The notes under the pieces: model-generated
Seen by the model: only the letters and a program-made list of their open reading frames with translations
Told to the model about the DNA's origin: nothing
Database searches by the model: none
Part shown: one piece after another, positions 43,287 to 51,634 of the stretch
How positions within the stretch are numbered: position 1 is the first letter of the stretch
How the letters are laid out: the number at the start of each line of letters is the position of its first letter
Made by a program: the position numbers and the translations under genes
Assembly (NCBI GenBank): GCA_965215535.1
Contig: OZ244063.1
Coordinates: 496,001-560,000 of the forward strand
DNA length: 64,000 bases
Reading direction: 5' to 3'
From: Bin94 sp965215535
GTDB lineage: Bacteria; Gemmatimonadota; Gemmatimonadetes; Longimicrobiales; Gaopeijiaceae

Positions 43287-44406
43287 CGCCGCTGCCCTGC
43301 CCTTCGCCCACCGCCAGCCTCCGGTACACCTCCAGATGGCGATCGACCAGGCGGTCGTTGCTCCACTGCGAAATCACGCGCCTGCGACCGGTTTTGCCAC
43401 GGGCGGCCAGGGCGTCGCTCTGCAGGAGCGCGATCAGGCAGGCGGCCATGGCGTCGGGATCGCCGGGGGGAAAGAGGGCGCCCACGCTGTCGTCGACAAT
43501 CTCGGGGAGGCCGCCCACCGCCGAGGCCGCGACCGGGAGTTCGCACGCCATGCATTCGAGGGCGGCTACCGAGGTCGCCTCGACCAGCGAGGGGAAGACC
43601 GCCAGATCGGCCGCAGAGAGCAGTCCCGGCATGGCTGCATGGGGGTGCGCGCCCGCAAAGTGGATTCGGTCCTGCACCGCGAGTTCGCGCGCCAGCGCCT
43701 CCAGGCGGGATCGTTCGGGACCATCGCCGATCACGACCGCCTCGACATCGACCTCCCTGACCACCAGAGGCAGCGCCCGCACGAAGAACTCGACGCCATT
43801 CTTGGGGAAGAGTCGGCGCGGCACCACGATTCGCATGCGCGGCGCCGCAGAGGGGAGTGTCGGCGGACCCGGCTGAAAGATTTCGGTGTCGACGCCATTG
43901 ACCAGAACTTCGACCTCGATGCCGGGAGCGAGGCTTTCGCCGACATCGGCGATCTCCTTGCTTGCGGCAAAGTTATGATTGCTTGCTTTAACCAGTTTGC
44001 CAATGGCGAATGCGGTCAGGGGACGGGCGGCCAGACGCAGGAAGTGCGAGGTGTGCAGGGTGCAGACCAGGGGGGTGCCCGATCCGGCAAGGGCGACTGT
44101 GCAGGGCAGCAGCGAGGGGAATGCCTGTGCATGCACAATGTCGGCGTCGGCGATGACGGCCCGGGTGCGGGGAATGGAGCCGAGAGCGTGTGCGAACCAG
44201 CCCCGGGGGGTGCGCGAGGGAAGCGGGGTGCGGTGGACGAGGATGCCGTCGATCTCCTCGGAGATCGGAAGCCCGGGCTGCGAGAGCGAGGTGACGACGG
44301 TAACCCGATGACCGCGCCCGACCAGTCCCCGGCAGAGGTAGTGGACATGGCTCTCGAGACCGCCCACCTCGGGTGGGAAGTAGACGCAGTGAACGACGAT
44401 CTTCAT
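43276..44406 (-). CDS. Glycosyltransferase family 4
   Basis: A 376-residue GT-B enzyme starting KIVVHCVYFPPEVGGLESHV, with the donor-site motifs VPRRLFPKNGVEFFVRALPL, VIGDGPERSRLEALA, and the E-x7-E region SLVEATSVAALECMACELPV. It likely adds a sugar from a nucleotide or lipid donor during surface-glycan assembly. ATG 44406 overlaps the wecB stop by 4 bases, and WecB could supply its UDP-ManNAc or related donor. The frameshifted methyltransferase follows. Confidence 0.88.
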   Translation of the reverse strand: MKIVVHCVYFPPEVGGLESHVHYLCRGLVGRGHRVTVVTSLSQPGLPISEEIDGILVHRTPLPSRTPRGWFAHALGSIPRTRAVIADADIVHAQAFPSLLPCTVALAGSGTPLVCTLHTSHFLRLAARPLTAFAIGKLVKASNHNFAASKEIADVGESLAPGIEVEVLVNGVDTEIFQPGPPTLPSAAPRMRIVVPRRLFPKNGVEFFVRALPLVVREVDVEAVVIGDGPERSRLEALARELAVQDRIHFAGAHPHAAMPGLLSAADLAVFPSLVEATSVAALECMACELPVAASAVGGLPEIVDDSVGALFPPGDPDAMAACLIALLQSDALAARGKTGRRRVISQWSNDRLVDRHLEVYRRLAVGEGQGSGDGF

Positions 44407-45605
44407 GGGGTCGTCCCGGCCTCGCTCTGCGCCGGGGGGCGGTCTGCCCCGGGAATCCAGTCTGCGGTCGTGCGCGGCGACCCGGTCAGCGCCGCCATGA
44501 GGATATCGGCAATGCGGCGACCTGCGAGGCCATCGCCATAGGGGTTGCGAATGTTCCGCCTCCTCTCCCCCTCCCCCCTCTGCAACTGCGCCGCTGCGGT
44601 CTCCAGAATGCGCCCCGGATCGGTGCCCACCAGGGTGGCCGCCCCCGCCTCCACCCCTTCGGGCCGTTCGGTGACCTCGCGCAGGATCAGGGTGTGCAGG
44701 TCGAAGGCCGGAGCCTCTTCCTGAATGCCGCCCGAATCGGTCAGAACCAGGTGGGCGCGGTCGAGCAGCGCCACGAGATCGCCGTAGGAAAGCGGGTCGA
44801 GGAGGTGAATGCGCGCCCTGCCACCGAGAATTGCGCGGGCCGGCTCCTGTACGCGGGGATTGGGATGGACCGGATAGACGATCTCGATGTGGGGAAAGCG
44901 CCTGGCCAGGGTGCGCACCGCGCCGAAAACCCTCTCCAGCGGCTCCCCGAAGGATTCGCGGCGGTGGGCGGTGAGCAGCACCAGGGGATGGGTGGACTCG
45001 AGAAGGCGGGCGACGTGCGGATCCTCGACCGGGGGTCGGGCGACGCGAATCGTGGCAAGCGCATCGACCACCGTGTTGCCGGTCACGAAGATGCGCCCGG
45101 CCTCGACCCCCTCGGCCGCCAGATTCGCGGCTGCAGCCCGGGTCGGAGCAAAGCAGAAATCGGAGACGGTGTCGGTCATCTGCCGCAGCATCTCTTCGGG
45201 AAAGGGCGACCACTTCCGGCGGCTGCGCAGCCCGGCCTCGACATGGGCCAGACGGCCCTGCTGAAAGAAGGTGACGAGCCCCGCGAAGAAGACCGTGGCG
45301 GTATCGCCCTGCACGATCGTCACATCGGGCCGGAAGTCGTCGGCCACGCGGCGCAGCCCCTCCATGCAGGCATGGCCGATGTCGTAGAGCGACTGGCCCG
45401 GCTTCATCAGCTTCAGGTTGTAATCCCCCCCGATCCCGAAGATCTTCAGCACCTGATCGACCATGGCGGTATGCTGGCCGGTCAGCGCGAGTCGATGATC
45501 GCACCTGTCCTCGGCCTGCAGCGCCGCGATCACCGGAGCCATCTTGATCGCCTCGGGACGGGTGCCGATGACCGAAAGAATGCGCGGGATACGCTCCGCC
45601 CTCAT
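44403..45605 (-). CDS. wecB: UDP-N-acetylglucosamine 2-epimerase (non-hydrolysing)
   Basis: Interconverts UDP-GlcNAc and UDP-ManNAc. The 400-residue protein has SVIGTRPEAIKMAPVIAAL, VQGDTATVFFAGL, HVEAGLRSRRKWSPFPEEML, LLTAHRRESFGEPL, VYPVHPNP, LTDSGGIQEEAP and the C-terminal REVTERPEGVEAGAATLVG. The usual EE-x-NR after AGLRS is EEMLRQ here, a mild change near the active site. It is coupled on both sides to glycosyltransferase genes by 4-base overlaps, so it serves surface-glycan synthesis. Confidence 0.92.
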   Translation of the reverse strand: MRAERIPRILSVIGTRPEAIKMAPVIAALQAEDRCDHRLALTGQHTAMVDQVLKIFGIGGDYNLKLMKPGQSLYDIGHACMEGLRRVADDFRPDVTIVQGDTATVFFAGLVTFFQQGRLAHVEAGLRSRRKWSPFPEEMLRQMTDTVSDFCFAPTRAAAANLAAEGVEAGRIFVTGNTVVDALATIRVARPPVEDPHVARLLESTHPLVLLTAHRRESFGEPLERVFGAVRTLARRFPHIEIVYPVHPNPRVQEPARAILGGRARIHLLDPLSYGDLVALLDRAHLVLTDSGGIQEEAPAFDLHTLILREVTERPEGVEAGAATLVGTDPGRILETAAAQLQRGEGERRRNIRNPYGDGLAGRRIADILMAALTGSPRTTADWIPGADRPPAQSEAGTTP

Positions 45606-46660
45606 CGGTGCGGGTCCTCCGGTCGCGTTTCGCCGGGCAGACGGCGTCTGAGCGCATCGAGCTCGTCGCGCAGCGCGGCGATCATCTCGCCCAGGAAGCC
45701 CGCCAGGAAGCAGAGCACGCCGACGGTCACCAGCAGGAGCACCAGGTAGAGAAACGGCCGGAATCCCTCTTCCAGAATGAAGCGCTGAAAGAGGGCGAAG
45801 AGCCCGACCAGTCCCCCGGCGGCGATGAGCACGATGCCCGGCAGCCCGAAGGTCACCATCGGCTTTTGCGCAAAGCGGAGCTGGAACCAGACCGCCAGCA
45901 GATCGAGCATTCCCCCCACAATGCGCCCTTTGCCCGAGTACTTGGCTTCGCCGGCGCGGCGCGGGTGCAGCTCGATGTCGATCTCGGTGGCGCTGAAGCC
46001 CTGCTGGTGGGCCAGGACGACAAAGAAGCGGTGCCAGTCGTGGCGGAGGCGAATGGCGTCAAGGAGTTCGGCGCGAAAGGCCTTCATCGAGTTGAGGTCG
46101 GAGACCGGAACCGCGAAGATGCGACGGCTGAGAAGGTTGTAGATCGACGAGACGGCGCGCTTGTCGTAGCGCCCGACCTTGCGGCCGGTGACGATGTCCC
46201 AGCCCTGATCGAGGGTATCGAGAAAGCGCGGAATCTCGGCGGGCAAATGCTGCAGATCGGCGTCGAAGAGAACCAGCCAGGTGCGGTCGGTGGCGGCCGC
46301 CCCGGTGAGGAGAGCTTCGGTCTTGCCCCGGTTGACGCGGTGACGCAGCACGCGCAGCGCACTCCAGCCGGCTGCCTCGCGCTCGGCCAGCGCGGCGGTT
46401 CCATCGGTGGAGCCGTCATCGACGAGAAGCACCTCGCCCTCGAGCCCGAACTCGGCGAAGGCGGCCCGCAGCTCGGGAATGAGGTGGGGAATGTTCGGGG
46501 CCTCGTTGAAGGCCGGAACGACCAGGGCGAAATCGTGCCGCGCCCGGGGAGGCCTGATCATGCCCTGGAGGTCATTCTCCATGCCCTGATGGTGTTCTGT
46601 CATGCCCCGGGGGACGCCTGGCATCCCACGCAGCGATTGTGTGTCGGATGAGTCCGTCAT
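45602..46660 (-). CDS. Membrane glycosyltransferase family 2 (GtrB/ArnC-like)
   Basis: A 352-residue protein: GT2 domain (FALVVPAFNEAPNIPHLI, LLVDDGSTDGTAAL, FDADLQHLPAEI, GRKVGRYDKR) and two C-terminal membrane helices (LPGIVLIAAGGLVGLFALFQ; FLYLVLLLVTVGVLCFLAGF), the layout of polyprenyl-phosphate sugar transferases such as GtrB or ArnC. The N-terminal 40 residues are odd: four GM pairs at 7-residue spacing, produced by 21-base tandem repeats, each offering an in-frame ATG. The true start may thus be 46660, 46624, 46603, 46582 or 46561. The most upstream one overlaps the rpoN stop (ATGA). Confidence 0.87.
   Translation of the reverse strand: MTDSSDTQSLRGMPGVPRGMTEHHQGMENDLQGMIRPPRARHDFALVVPAFNEAPNIPHLIPELRAAFAEFGLEGEVLLVDDGSTDGTAALAEREAAGWSALRVLRHRVNRGKTEALLTGAAATDRTWLVLFDADLQHLPAEIPRFLDTLDQGWDIVTGRKVGRYDKRAVSSIYNLLSRRIFAVPVSDLNSMKAFRAELLDAIRLRHDWHRFFVVLAHQQGFSATEIDIELHPRRAGEAKYSGKGRIVGGMLDLLAVWFQLRFAQKPMVTFGLPGIVLIAAGGLVGLFALFQRFILEEGFRPFLYLVLLLVTVGVLCFLAGFLGEMIAALRDELDALRRRLPGETRPEDPHR
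46559..46642 (-). repeat. Four imperfect 21-base tandem repeats at the start of the GT2 gene
   Basis: Units begin at plus-strand positions 46559, 46580, 46601 and 46622 with CATGCCCTG, CATGCCCTG, CATGCCCCG and CATCCCACG. On the coding strand each of the first three ends in (A/G)GGGCATG, so a start codon follows a G-rich, Shine-Dalgarno-like patch in each unit. Confidence 0.7.
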
Positions 46661-48195
46661 TGGAGACGCTTTCGCATGCGGGCGGGAAGGATCCCCAGTT
46701 GATCGCGATACTTGGCGATCGTGCGGCGCGCAATGGGGATTCCCTCGGCCCGGAGGAGGCGGACCATGGCGGCGTCGGTCAGAGGCTTGTGCGGGTCTTC
46801 TCTCTCGACCAGGCTCTTCACCTTTGCCTGCACCCCCCTCGTCGAGAGTTCGTCGCCGGTTGCCGTCCGGATTCCCCCCGAGAAGAAGAACTTGAGGGGA
46901 TAGACTCCGGTCGGGGTCTGCACGTACTTCTCGTTCGTCACCCGCGACACGGTGGATTCGGCCATTTCGATATGATCGGCGACCTCGCGCAGGGTGAGGG
47001 GCTTCATGTGCTGCACCCCCTTTTCGAAGAAGTCGGTCTGCCGGTCCACAATGAAGCGCATGACGCCGAGCATCGTCTGGCGGCGCTGTTCGATGACCTG
47101 AATGAGCCAGTGGGCCGCATTGAGCTTGTTGGAGATGAATTCGCGGTTTTCGCCGACGAACTTCGCGCGGTCGGCGGCCACCTCGCGGTAGGCGCGCGCC
47201 AGGCGCAGCCGCGGAAGCCCGGTGTCGTTGACAAAGACCATGTATTCGCCGTGGATGCGCTCCAGAATCAGGTCGGGAATTACGTAGCGTTCCGGTTCGC
47301 CCGAGTAGTGGCTTCCCGGCTTCGGATCGAGTGTGCCGATCTCGTCGGCGGCATCCTGCACCGCGCGCGGCTCAACCTCCAGGATGCGCGCGATCTCGGT
47401 CCAGCGATGCCCCCCCAGATCCTCAAAGTGATCGCGCACGATCGTGGCCGCCAGCGAATCCCCGCGCCCGCTTCTGCGCAGTTGGATCTCCAGGCATTCG
47501 CTCAGCGAGTGCGCCCCCACACCCGCCGGATCAAGCCTCTGCACCCGGAGGAGCATCTCTTCGACCTCTTCCGGGGTGTGCGGCGCAAAGAGTCGCGCCA
47601 GCTCGGCGAGTTCCGCAGCGCGGGCATCCTCGTCCTCGATGGCATGCGCACGGCCCATCGCCATCTCGAATGCATCGGTCCCCGCCGCATTCAGCCCGTC
47701 AGCCACCACCTGCAGAGAACAGGAAAGATACCCGTCGTCGTCGATGTTGCCCACGATCTCCTCTGCAATCCAGCGCTCCCGGTCGTCGAGCGGAAGGAGA
47801 GCGACCTGCTCCAGCAGATGATCCTGCAGATGCTGCACCTCCACGACCGGCGCCTCGAACTCTTCGCGCTGCTCATAGGACTCGCGGGCGCTCCCGGCGT
47901 CGAAGTTGTCGCGCAGCACCTCCTCCCAGTCGATCTCCTCTTCGCCCTCTTCCCTCTCGCCCTCTTCTTCGGCGTCGGTCGCGGCTTCGTCCTCGCCGGT
48001 CTCGTAGTCGTCGGGCTCCGAGAGCTCCAGGAAGGGGTTTTCGGAGAGCTCTTCCTCGAGGCGAGCCTGTAGCTCCGGGAGCGGCATGTAGAGCATCTCC
48101 ATCGCCTGGTAGAGGCGGGGATTCGCCCCGATTTCCTGACGGGTTCCGGTGACCTGGCCGACCCCCTGGCCGATCCCCTGGCGCATGCCCGGCAT
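46657..48195 (-). CDS. rpoN: RNA polymerase sigma-54 factor
   Basis: A 512-residue protein with all three regions. Region I: Gln-rich start and YQAMEMLYMPLPELQARLEE. Then an acidic region II (EDEAATDAEEEGEREEGEEE), the core-binding domain with LDPAGVGAHSLSECLEIQL, the DNA-binding helix-turn-helix (LTLREVADHIEMAESTVSRV), and the RpoN box ARRTIAKYRDQLGI near the C-terminus that reads the -24 element. It lies directly downstream of lptB, as in many bacteria, and is coupled to the GT2 gene. Its activators are not in the window. Confidence 0.95.
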   Translation of the reverse strand: MPGMRQGIGQGVGQVTGTRQEIGANPRLYQAMEMLYMPLPELQARLEEELSENPFLELSEPDDYETGEDEAATDAEEEGEREEGEEEIDWEEVLRDNFDAGSARESYEQREEFEAPVVEVQHLQDHLLEQVALLPLDDRERWIAEEIVGNIDDDGYLSCSLQVVADGLNAAGTDAFEMAMGRAHAIEDEDARAAELAELARLFAPHTPEEVEEMLLRVQRLDPAGVGAHSLSECLEIQLRRSGRGDSLAATIVRDHFEDLGGHRWTEIARILEVEPRAVQDAADEIGTLDPKPGSHYSGEPERYVIPDLILERIHGEYMVFVNDTGLPRLRLARAYREVAADRAKFVGENREFISNKLNAAHWLIQVIEQRRQTMLGVMRFIVDRQTDFFEKGVQHMKPLTLREVADHIEMAESTVSRVTNEKYVQTPTGVYPLKFFFSGGIRTATGDELSTRGVQAKVKSLVEREDPHKPLTDAAMVRLLRAEGIPIARRTIAKYRDQLGILPARMRKRLQ

Positions 48196-48207
48196 TGCGG
48201 TCGAGCC

Positions 48208-49026
48208 TCAGCCGGTCGGAGAGGGAAAGCGCGCGCGCATGCGGGCGGTCAGGGTGGGACCCAGGTAGAGGTCGGCGACGTCGTTGTTCCACACCAGCTC
48301 CGAAACGGTTCCCTGCACCCGGATGCGGCCCTCGTACATGATGTAGGCCCGATCGACGATCTCAAGCGTCTGCTCGACATTGTGATCGGAGATGATGACC
48401 CCGATGGCGCGGTTGCGGAGCTCGCCCACGATCTCCTGGATGTCGTGGAGAGCGATGGGATCGATGCCGGCGAAGGGCTCGTCGAGGAGCATGAAGCGCG
48501 GCCGCTGCACGAGCGCGCGGGTGATTTCGAGGCGACGGCGCTCGCCCCCGGAGAGCGAAAAGGCCCTGGATTTGCGAAGATGGCCGAGCGAGAGCTCGTC
48601 CAGGAGCTCCTCGAGGCGGCGGGCGCGTTCGGCGCGGCCCAGACCGAGGGTTTCCAGGATGGCGAGGATGTTCTGTTCGACCGTCAGGCGCCGAAAGACC
48701 GAGGGTTCCTGCGCCAGATAGCCGACTCCCATGCGCGCGCGGCGGTACATGGCCACGCCGGTGAGATCGGCGTCGTCGAGGAAGACGCGACCGTCATCGG
48801 GCGCGATCAGCCCCACCAGCATGTAGAAGGTTGTGGTCTTGCCGGCTCCATTGGGACCGAGAAGCCCGACGATCTCTCCCTGCCGGACCTGGATCCCAAC
48901 CTCGTCCACGACGCGCCGCTTGCGGTAGATCTTGGTGAGGCCGCGGCCGGAAAGGGTGGCGGCGGGCTGCGGCGCAGAGGGAGCGGAGCTGCCGTTCTGC
49001 GTCGGGGGGCGGGGGTCTTCGGTCAT
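48208..49026 (-). CDS. lptB: LPS export ABC transporter ATP-binding protein LptB
   Basis: Energises LPS extraction from the inner membrane with LptFG and LptC. The 272-residue ATPase has Walker A GPNGAGKTTT, the Q-loop YLAQEPSVFRRLTV, signature LSGGERRRLEITRAL, Walker B FMLLDEPFAGIDP and switch His ISDHNVEQT. An N-terminal 28-residue Pro/Ala/Ser tail is extra. ATG 49026 overlaps the LptA-like stop. lptF and lptG are not in the window. Confidence 0.95.
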   Translation of the reverse strand: MTEDPRPPTQNGSSAPSAPQPAATLSGRGLTKIYRKRRVVDEVGIQVRQGEIVGLLGPNGAGKTTTFYMLVGLIAPDDGRVFLDDADLTGVAMYRRARMGVGYLAQEPSVFRRLTVEQNILAILETLGLGRAERARRLEELLDELSLGHLRKSRAFSLSGGERRRLEITRALVQRPRFMLLDEPFAGIDPIALHDIQEIVGELRNRAIGVIISDHNVEQTLEIVDRAYIMYEGRIRVQGTVSELVWNNDVADLYLGPTLTARMRARFPSPTG

Positions 49027-51023
49027 CGGGGCGGATCGGTTCCGGCAGGGGGCGGCCGGGTGGGGAGCGGGGGATTGGCGGTCGAGTCGGCTCGCAGCGA
49101 CGCCGAATCGGGAACTTCGCCGGGCGGGCGCGGTTCCAGATGATAGCCGACCGTCTGGCCCTCGACATCCATCCGCACCACCTGGCGGCCCACGAGATAG
49201 ACGATGATGCGCTGTCCTTCGACCCAGTGCAGCGCAGGGGGACGCACGTGCGGGGAGGTGGCCGGGGGCGGGGACTCGACCTCTGCGGGAGCCGGTTCGC
49301 CCGCAGAGGTGTCCGCTCGGGCGCTGTCGGCCTCGATCATGCGGTAGAGGCTGCGGGCGGTTCCGGCTGCGGTCAGCGTCTCCAGGCGCGCGGACGGGCC
49401 CGCTGCGGGGGCCGGAGCCAGGGAGTCGGGAGCCGCGAAGTGTGCAAGAACCGTATCGCCCTCCATCCAGTCGCGCCAGGCGACCTCGGGCAGCTCCTCG
49501 TATGCGAGGGTGTCGGCGGGGATCTCCTCGGCGCGCGCCGATCCCACCGCAGTGACGAGCTGCAGACGCTGGCCGGGCGAGAGAACGTCGATCGAATCTC
49601 CGGACAGGTTGAAGCGGTCGGCCGAAACGACGGGCCGGTTCGCAAGGGAATCGGTGGCGGTGTCGTCTGCGGCGGCGGATGGTTGGCGCCGGGCGGCCAG
49701 GGCGCGGGCCAGATCGCCGGGCGAGAGTCCGCTGGGATCGAACTCCTGCTCCTGGCCGGGAAGGGGAGGCGGCTCTGCGAGGGCGACGAGGCGCTCGACG
49801 ACCCCCTTCTCCAGGAAGATCCGGATTGCGGGCGCTGCAATGAGGACATCGTCGCCGGTCAGGGTGGCGTCCCCGCGGGCCAGAAGGGTTTCGCGCAACC
49901 CCGTCTGCGGGATCAGCGAGATCGATTCGCCGCGGAGAAGGTAGTTGGCATTCTCGACGCGGGCGCCCTCGAAGACCGACATGCCACCCGATTCCTGGTC
50001 GTAATCCAGGGAATCGCCGAAGGCGTGCAGCGAATCGCGCATGACCACCACATTGCCGCCGGCCCGGAAGTGGCGCCGCCCCTCGAGGGTAAAGTGATCG
50101 GCCTCGATCTCCCATGGGGGGAGGGTGTCGGGAGGGGGAGCGGGAATCGGGTCGGCCGGGGGGACAGTGTCCGGCGCTGCCTCCACGACGGCGGCCGGGG
50201 GGGATTCGGCATCGGTTGCAGGGACAGTCGCCTGCGCGGTATCGATGGCGAGGGAATCGGCCTCGTTCCTCTCTGCCAAATCGGAAAGCTCCTCGGCGGC
50301 GGCCATGGAATCGGCCTCGGCTTCGGCCATGGCCATCGAATCCGCCTCCGGCCCGGCTCCCGCATCGGTTGACGGATCGATTCCGGGCCCGGTCGCCTCG
50401 TCGGTCAGCGAATCCGGCACGATCTCCTCGCCCTCCCCTTCCCCGCTTTCGTCTTCCGGCGCCGGCGCGGTTTCCTCGTCAGCCGGAAGATCTCCCCCGA
50501 TCGCCTCTGCCTGCACCACCGGGTAGATCGTGGCGCGGGGCTCTCCTTCGTGCACAAAGATGCGGTCGAGGGCGCGAAACTCGCTTGCCTGGTCGTAGGT
50601 CAGCCGGTGCCCCCGGATCACGGCGCCGCTCCCGCGATCGGTCACGATCACGCGCGACCATGCATTCAGTCGCCTGACCTGGCCGAAGTAGTGCGCGGAA
50701 TCGGCACGCAGCTCGGTCGTCGAGTCCTCCAGAAAGACGCGCCCGAAGAGCTGAACCTGATCGTTCGATTCGAAGACGACGGCAGAGTCGGCCAAAAGGC
50801 GCGTGCCATCGCTGCAACGGTAGTCGATGCCCCCGGTGGCGTGGTGCACAAACCGGGTCGAATCCAGGCGCGTCCGGTGGGTATAGCCCCCAACCCGCAC
50901 CAGCTCGCAGGTGGGGGCGGTTTCTTCCGTTTCCTGAAGCGCCACTCCCGGCGCGGGCAGCAGAGCCAGCCAGAGAAGCGCCGGCACGAGGCCGGTGCCC
51001 TTCCGCGCATCTCGGCGGGTCAT
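49023..51023 (-). CDS. OstA/LptA-like LPS-transport protein, unusually large
   Basis: A 666-residue exported protein. ATG 51023 gives a signal peptide (GLVPALLWLALLPAPGVALQ) and overlaps the lptC stop. An N-terminal OstA-like domain (about residues 40-170: YRCSDGTRLLADSAVVFESN, VQLFGRVFLEDSTTELRADS) is followed by a 100-residue acidic Ala/Asp/Ser/Pro linker, then a second OstA-like stretch (about 300-420: FTLEGRRHFRAGGNVVVMRD, MSVFEGARVENANYLLRGES), a third weaker region, and a Pro-rich tail. LptA is normally about 180 residues and bridges LptC to LptD; this version may be a long or multi-domain bridge. Position lptC-X-lptB supports the call. Confidence 0.82.
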   Translation of the reverse strand: MTRRDARKGTGLVPALLWLALLPAPGVALQETEETAPTCELVRVGGYTHRTRLDSTRFVHHATGGIDYRCSDGTRLLADSAVVFESNDQVQLFGRVFLEDSTTELRADSAHYFGQVRRLNAWSRVIVTDRGSGAVIRGHRLTYDQASEFRALDRIFVHEGEPRATIYPVVQAEAIGGDLPADEETAPAPEDESGEGEGEEIVPDSLTDEATGPGIDPSTDAGAGPEADSMAMAEAEADSMAAAEELSDLAERNEADSLAIDTAQATVPATDAESPPAAVVEAAPDTVPPADPIPAPPPDTLPPWEIEADHFTLEGRRHFRAGGNVVVMRDSLHAFGDSLDYDQESGGMSVFEGARVENANYLLRGESISLIPQTGLRETLLARGDATLTGDDVLIAAPAIRIFLEKGVVERLVALAEPPPLPGQEQEFDPSGLSPGDLARALAARRQPSAAADDTATDSLANRPVVSADRFNLSGDSIDVLSPGQRLQLVTAVGSARAEEIPADTLAYEELPEVAWRDWMEGDTVLAHFAAPDSLAPAPAAGPSARLETLTAAGTARSLYRMIEADSARADTSAGEPAPAEVESPPPATSPHVRPPALHWVEGQRIIVYLVGRQVVRMDVEGQTVGYHLEPRPPGEVPDSASLRADSTANPPLPTRPPPAGTDPPR

Positions 51024-51634
51024 CGGTTGGCGCACACCCCTTCGCGGGTGCCCCAGATGCGCAGATCGTCGAAGGCCATGTCCGCCTGGAAGCTGTCGCC
51101 CTCGACCTCGCACCCGCCCTCGCGCATCAGGACCGGCAGATCGGACCAGACGCGATCGTCTTCCTGCGAGAAGTTGAGCTCCTCGGTGCGAATCTCCTGT
51201 CCCGTTGCAATCACCGACAGGATGGCGTTGCCGGTGGCGGTCAACTCGTTGGTGCCGTGGCTCAGGCGGCCCGCATCGGCGTTGATGGCGGCGCGACGGC
51301 GGCCGCGTTCATCGAAGATGATCAGCGTGAGCCCCATGATCCGGGCGTGGGTGGAGTCGCGCCAGAAGAAGAGGCTGTCGGCAAGGAGCGTGGCCTCGTG
51401 TACGCCGCGGTCGGTCAGGAGGCGCTCCACTCCGTAAACGATCTCGTCGGCGGCGATCGGCGCAAGGGTCTCGTCGGTCTCCTCGTCGGTGCCGGTGGTG
51501 CAGGCCGCAAGGGCAAGGACAAGGAGGGCCGGGGCGCTGCCGAACGGAAGGCGCCTCCGGGGGGGTGGAGCAGAGAGTGACCGGGCGGCGAGGCGCAGGA
51601 ACCGGGGGCGGGTGGGCGTGGGGAGCGTGTTCAT
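51020..51634 (-). CDS. lptC: LPS export periplasmic protein LptC
   Basis: A 204-residue protein with a basic N-terminus and a hydrophobic segment ending in a lipobox (LLVLALAACTTG), so it may be a lipoprotein rather than a simple membrane anchor. The body has the LptC/OstA beta-jellyroll pattern: RIMGLTLIIFDERGRRRAAI, INADAGRLSHGTNELTATGN and IRTEELNFSQEDDRVWSDLP, the last typical of LptC. It is coupled to kdsD upstream (ATGA) and to the LptA-like gene downstream. Confidence 0.88.
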   Translation of the reverse strand: MNTLPTPTRPRFLRLAARSLSAPPPRRRLPFGSAPALLVLALAACTTGTDEETDETLAPIAADEIVYGVERLLTDRGVHEATLLADSLFFWRDSTHARIMGLTLIIFDERGRRRAAINADAGRLSHGTNELTATGNAILSVIATGQEIRTEELNFSQEDDRVWSDLPVLMREGGCEVEGDSFQADMAFDDLRIWGTREGVCANR

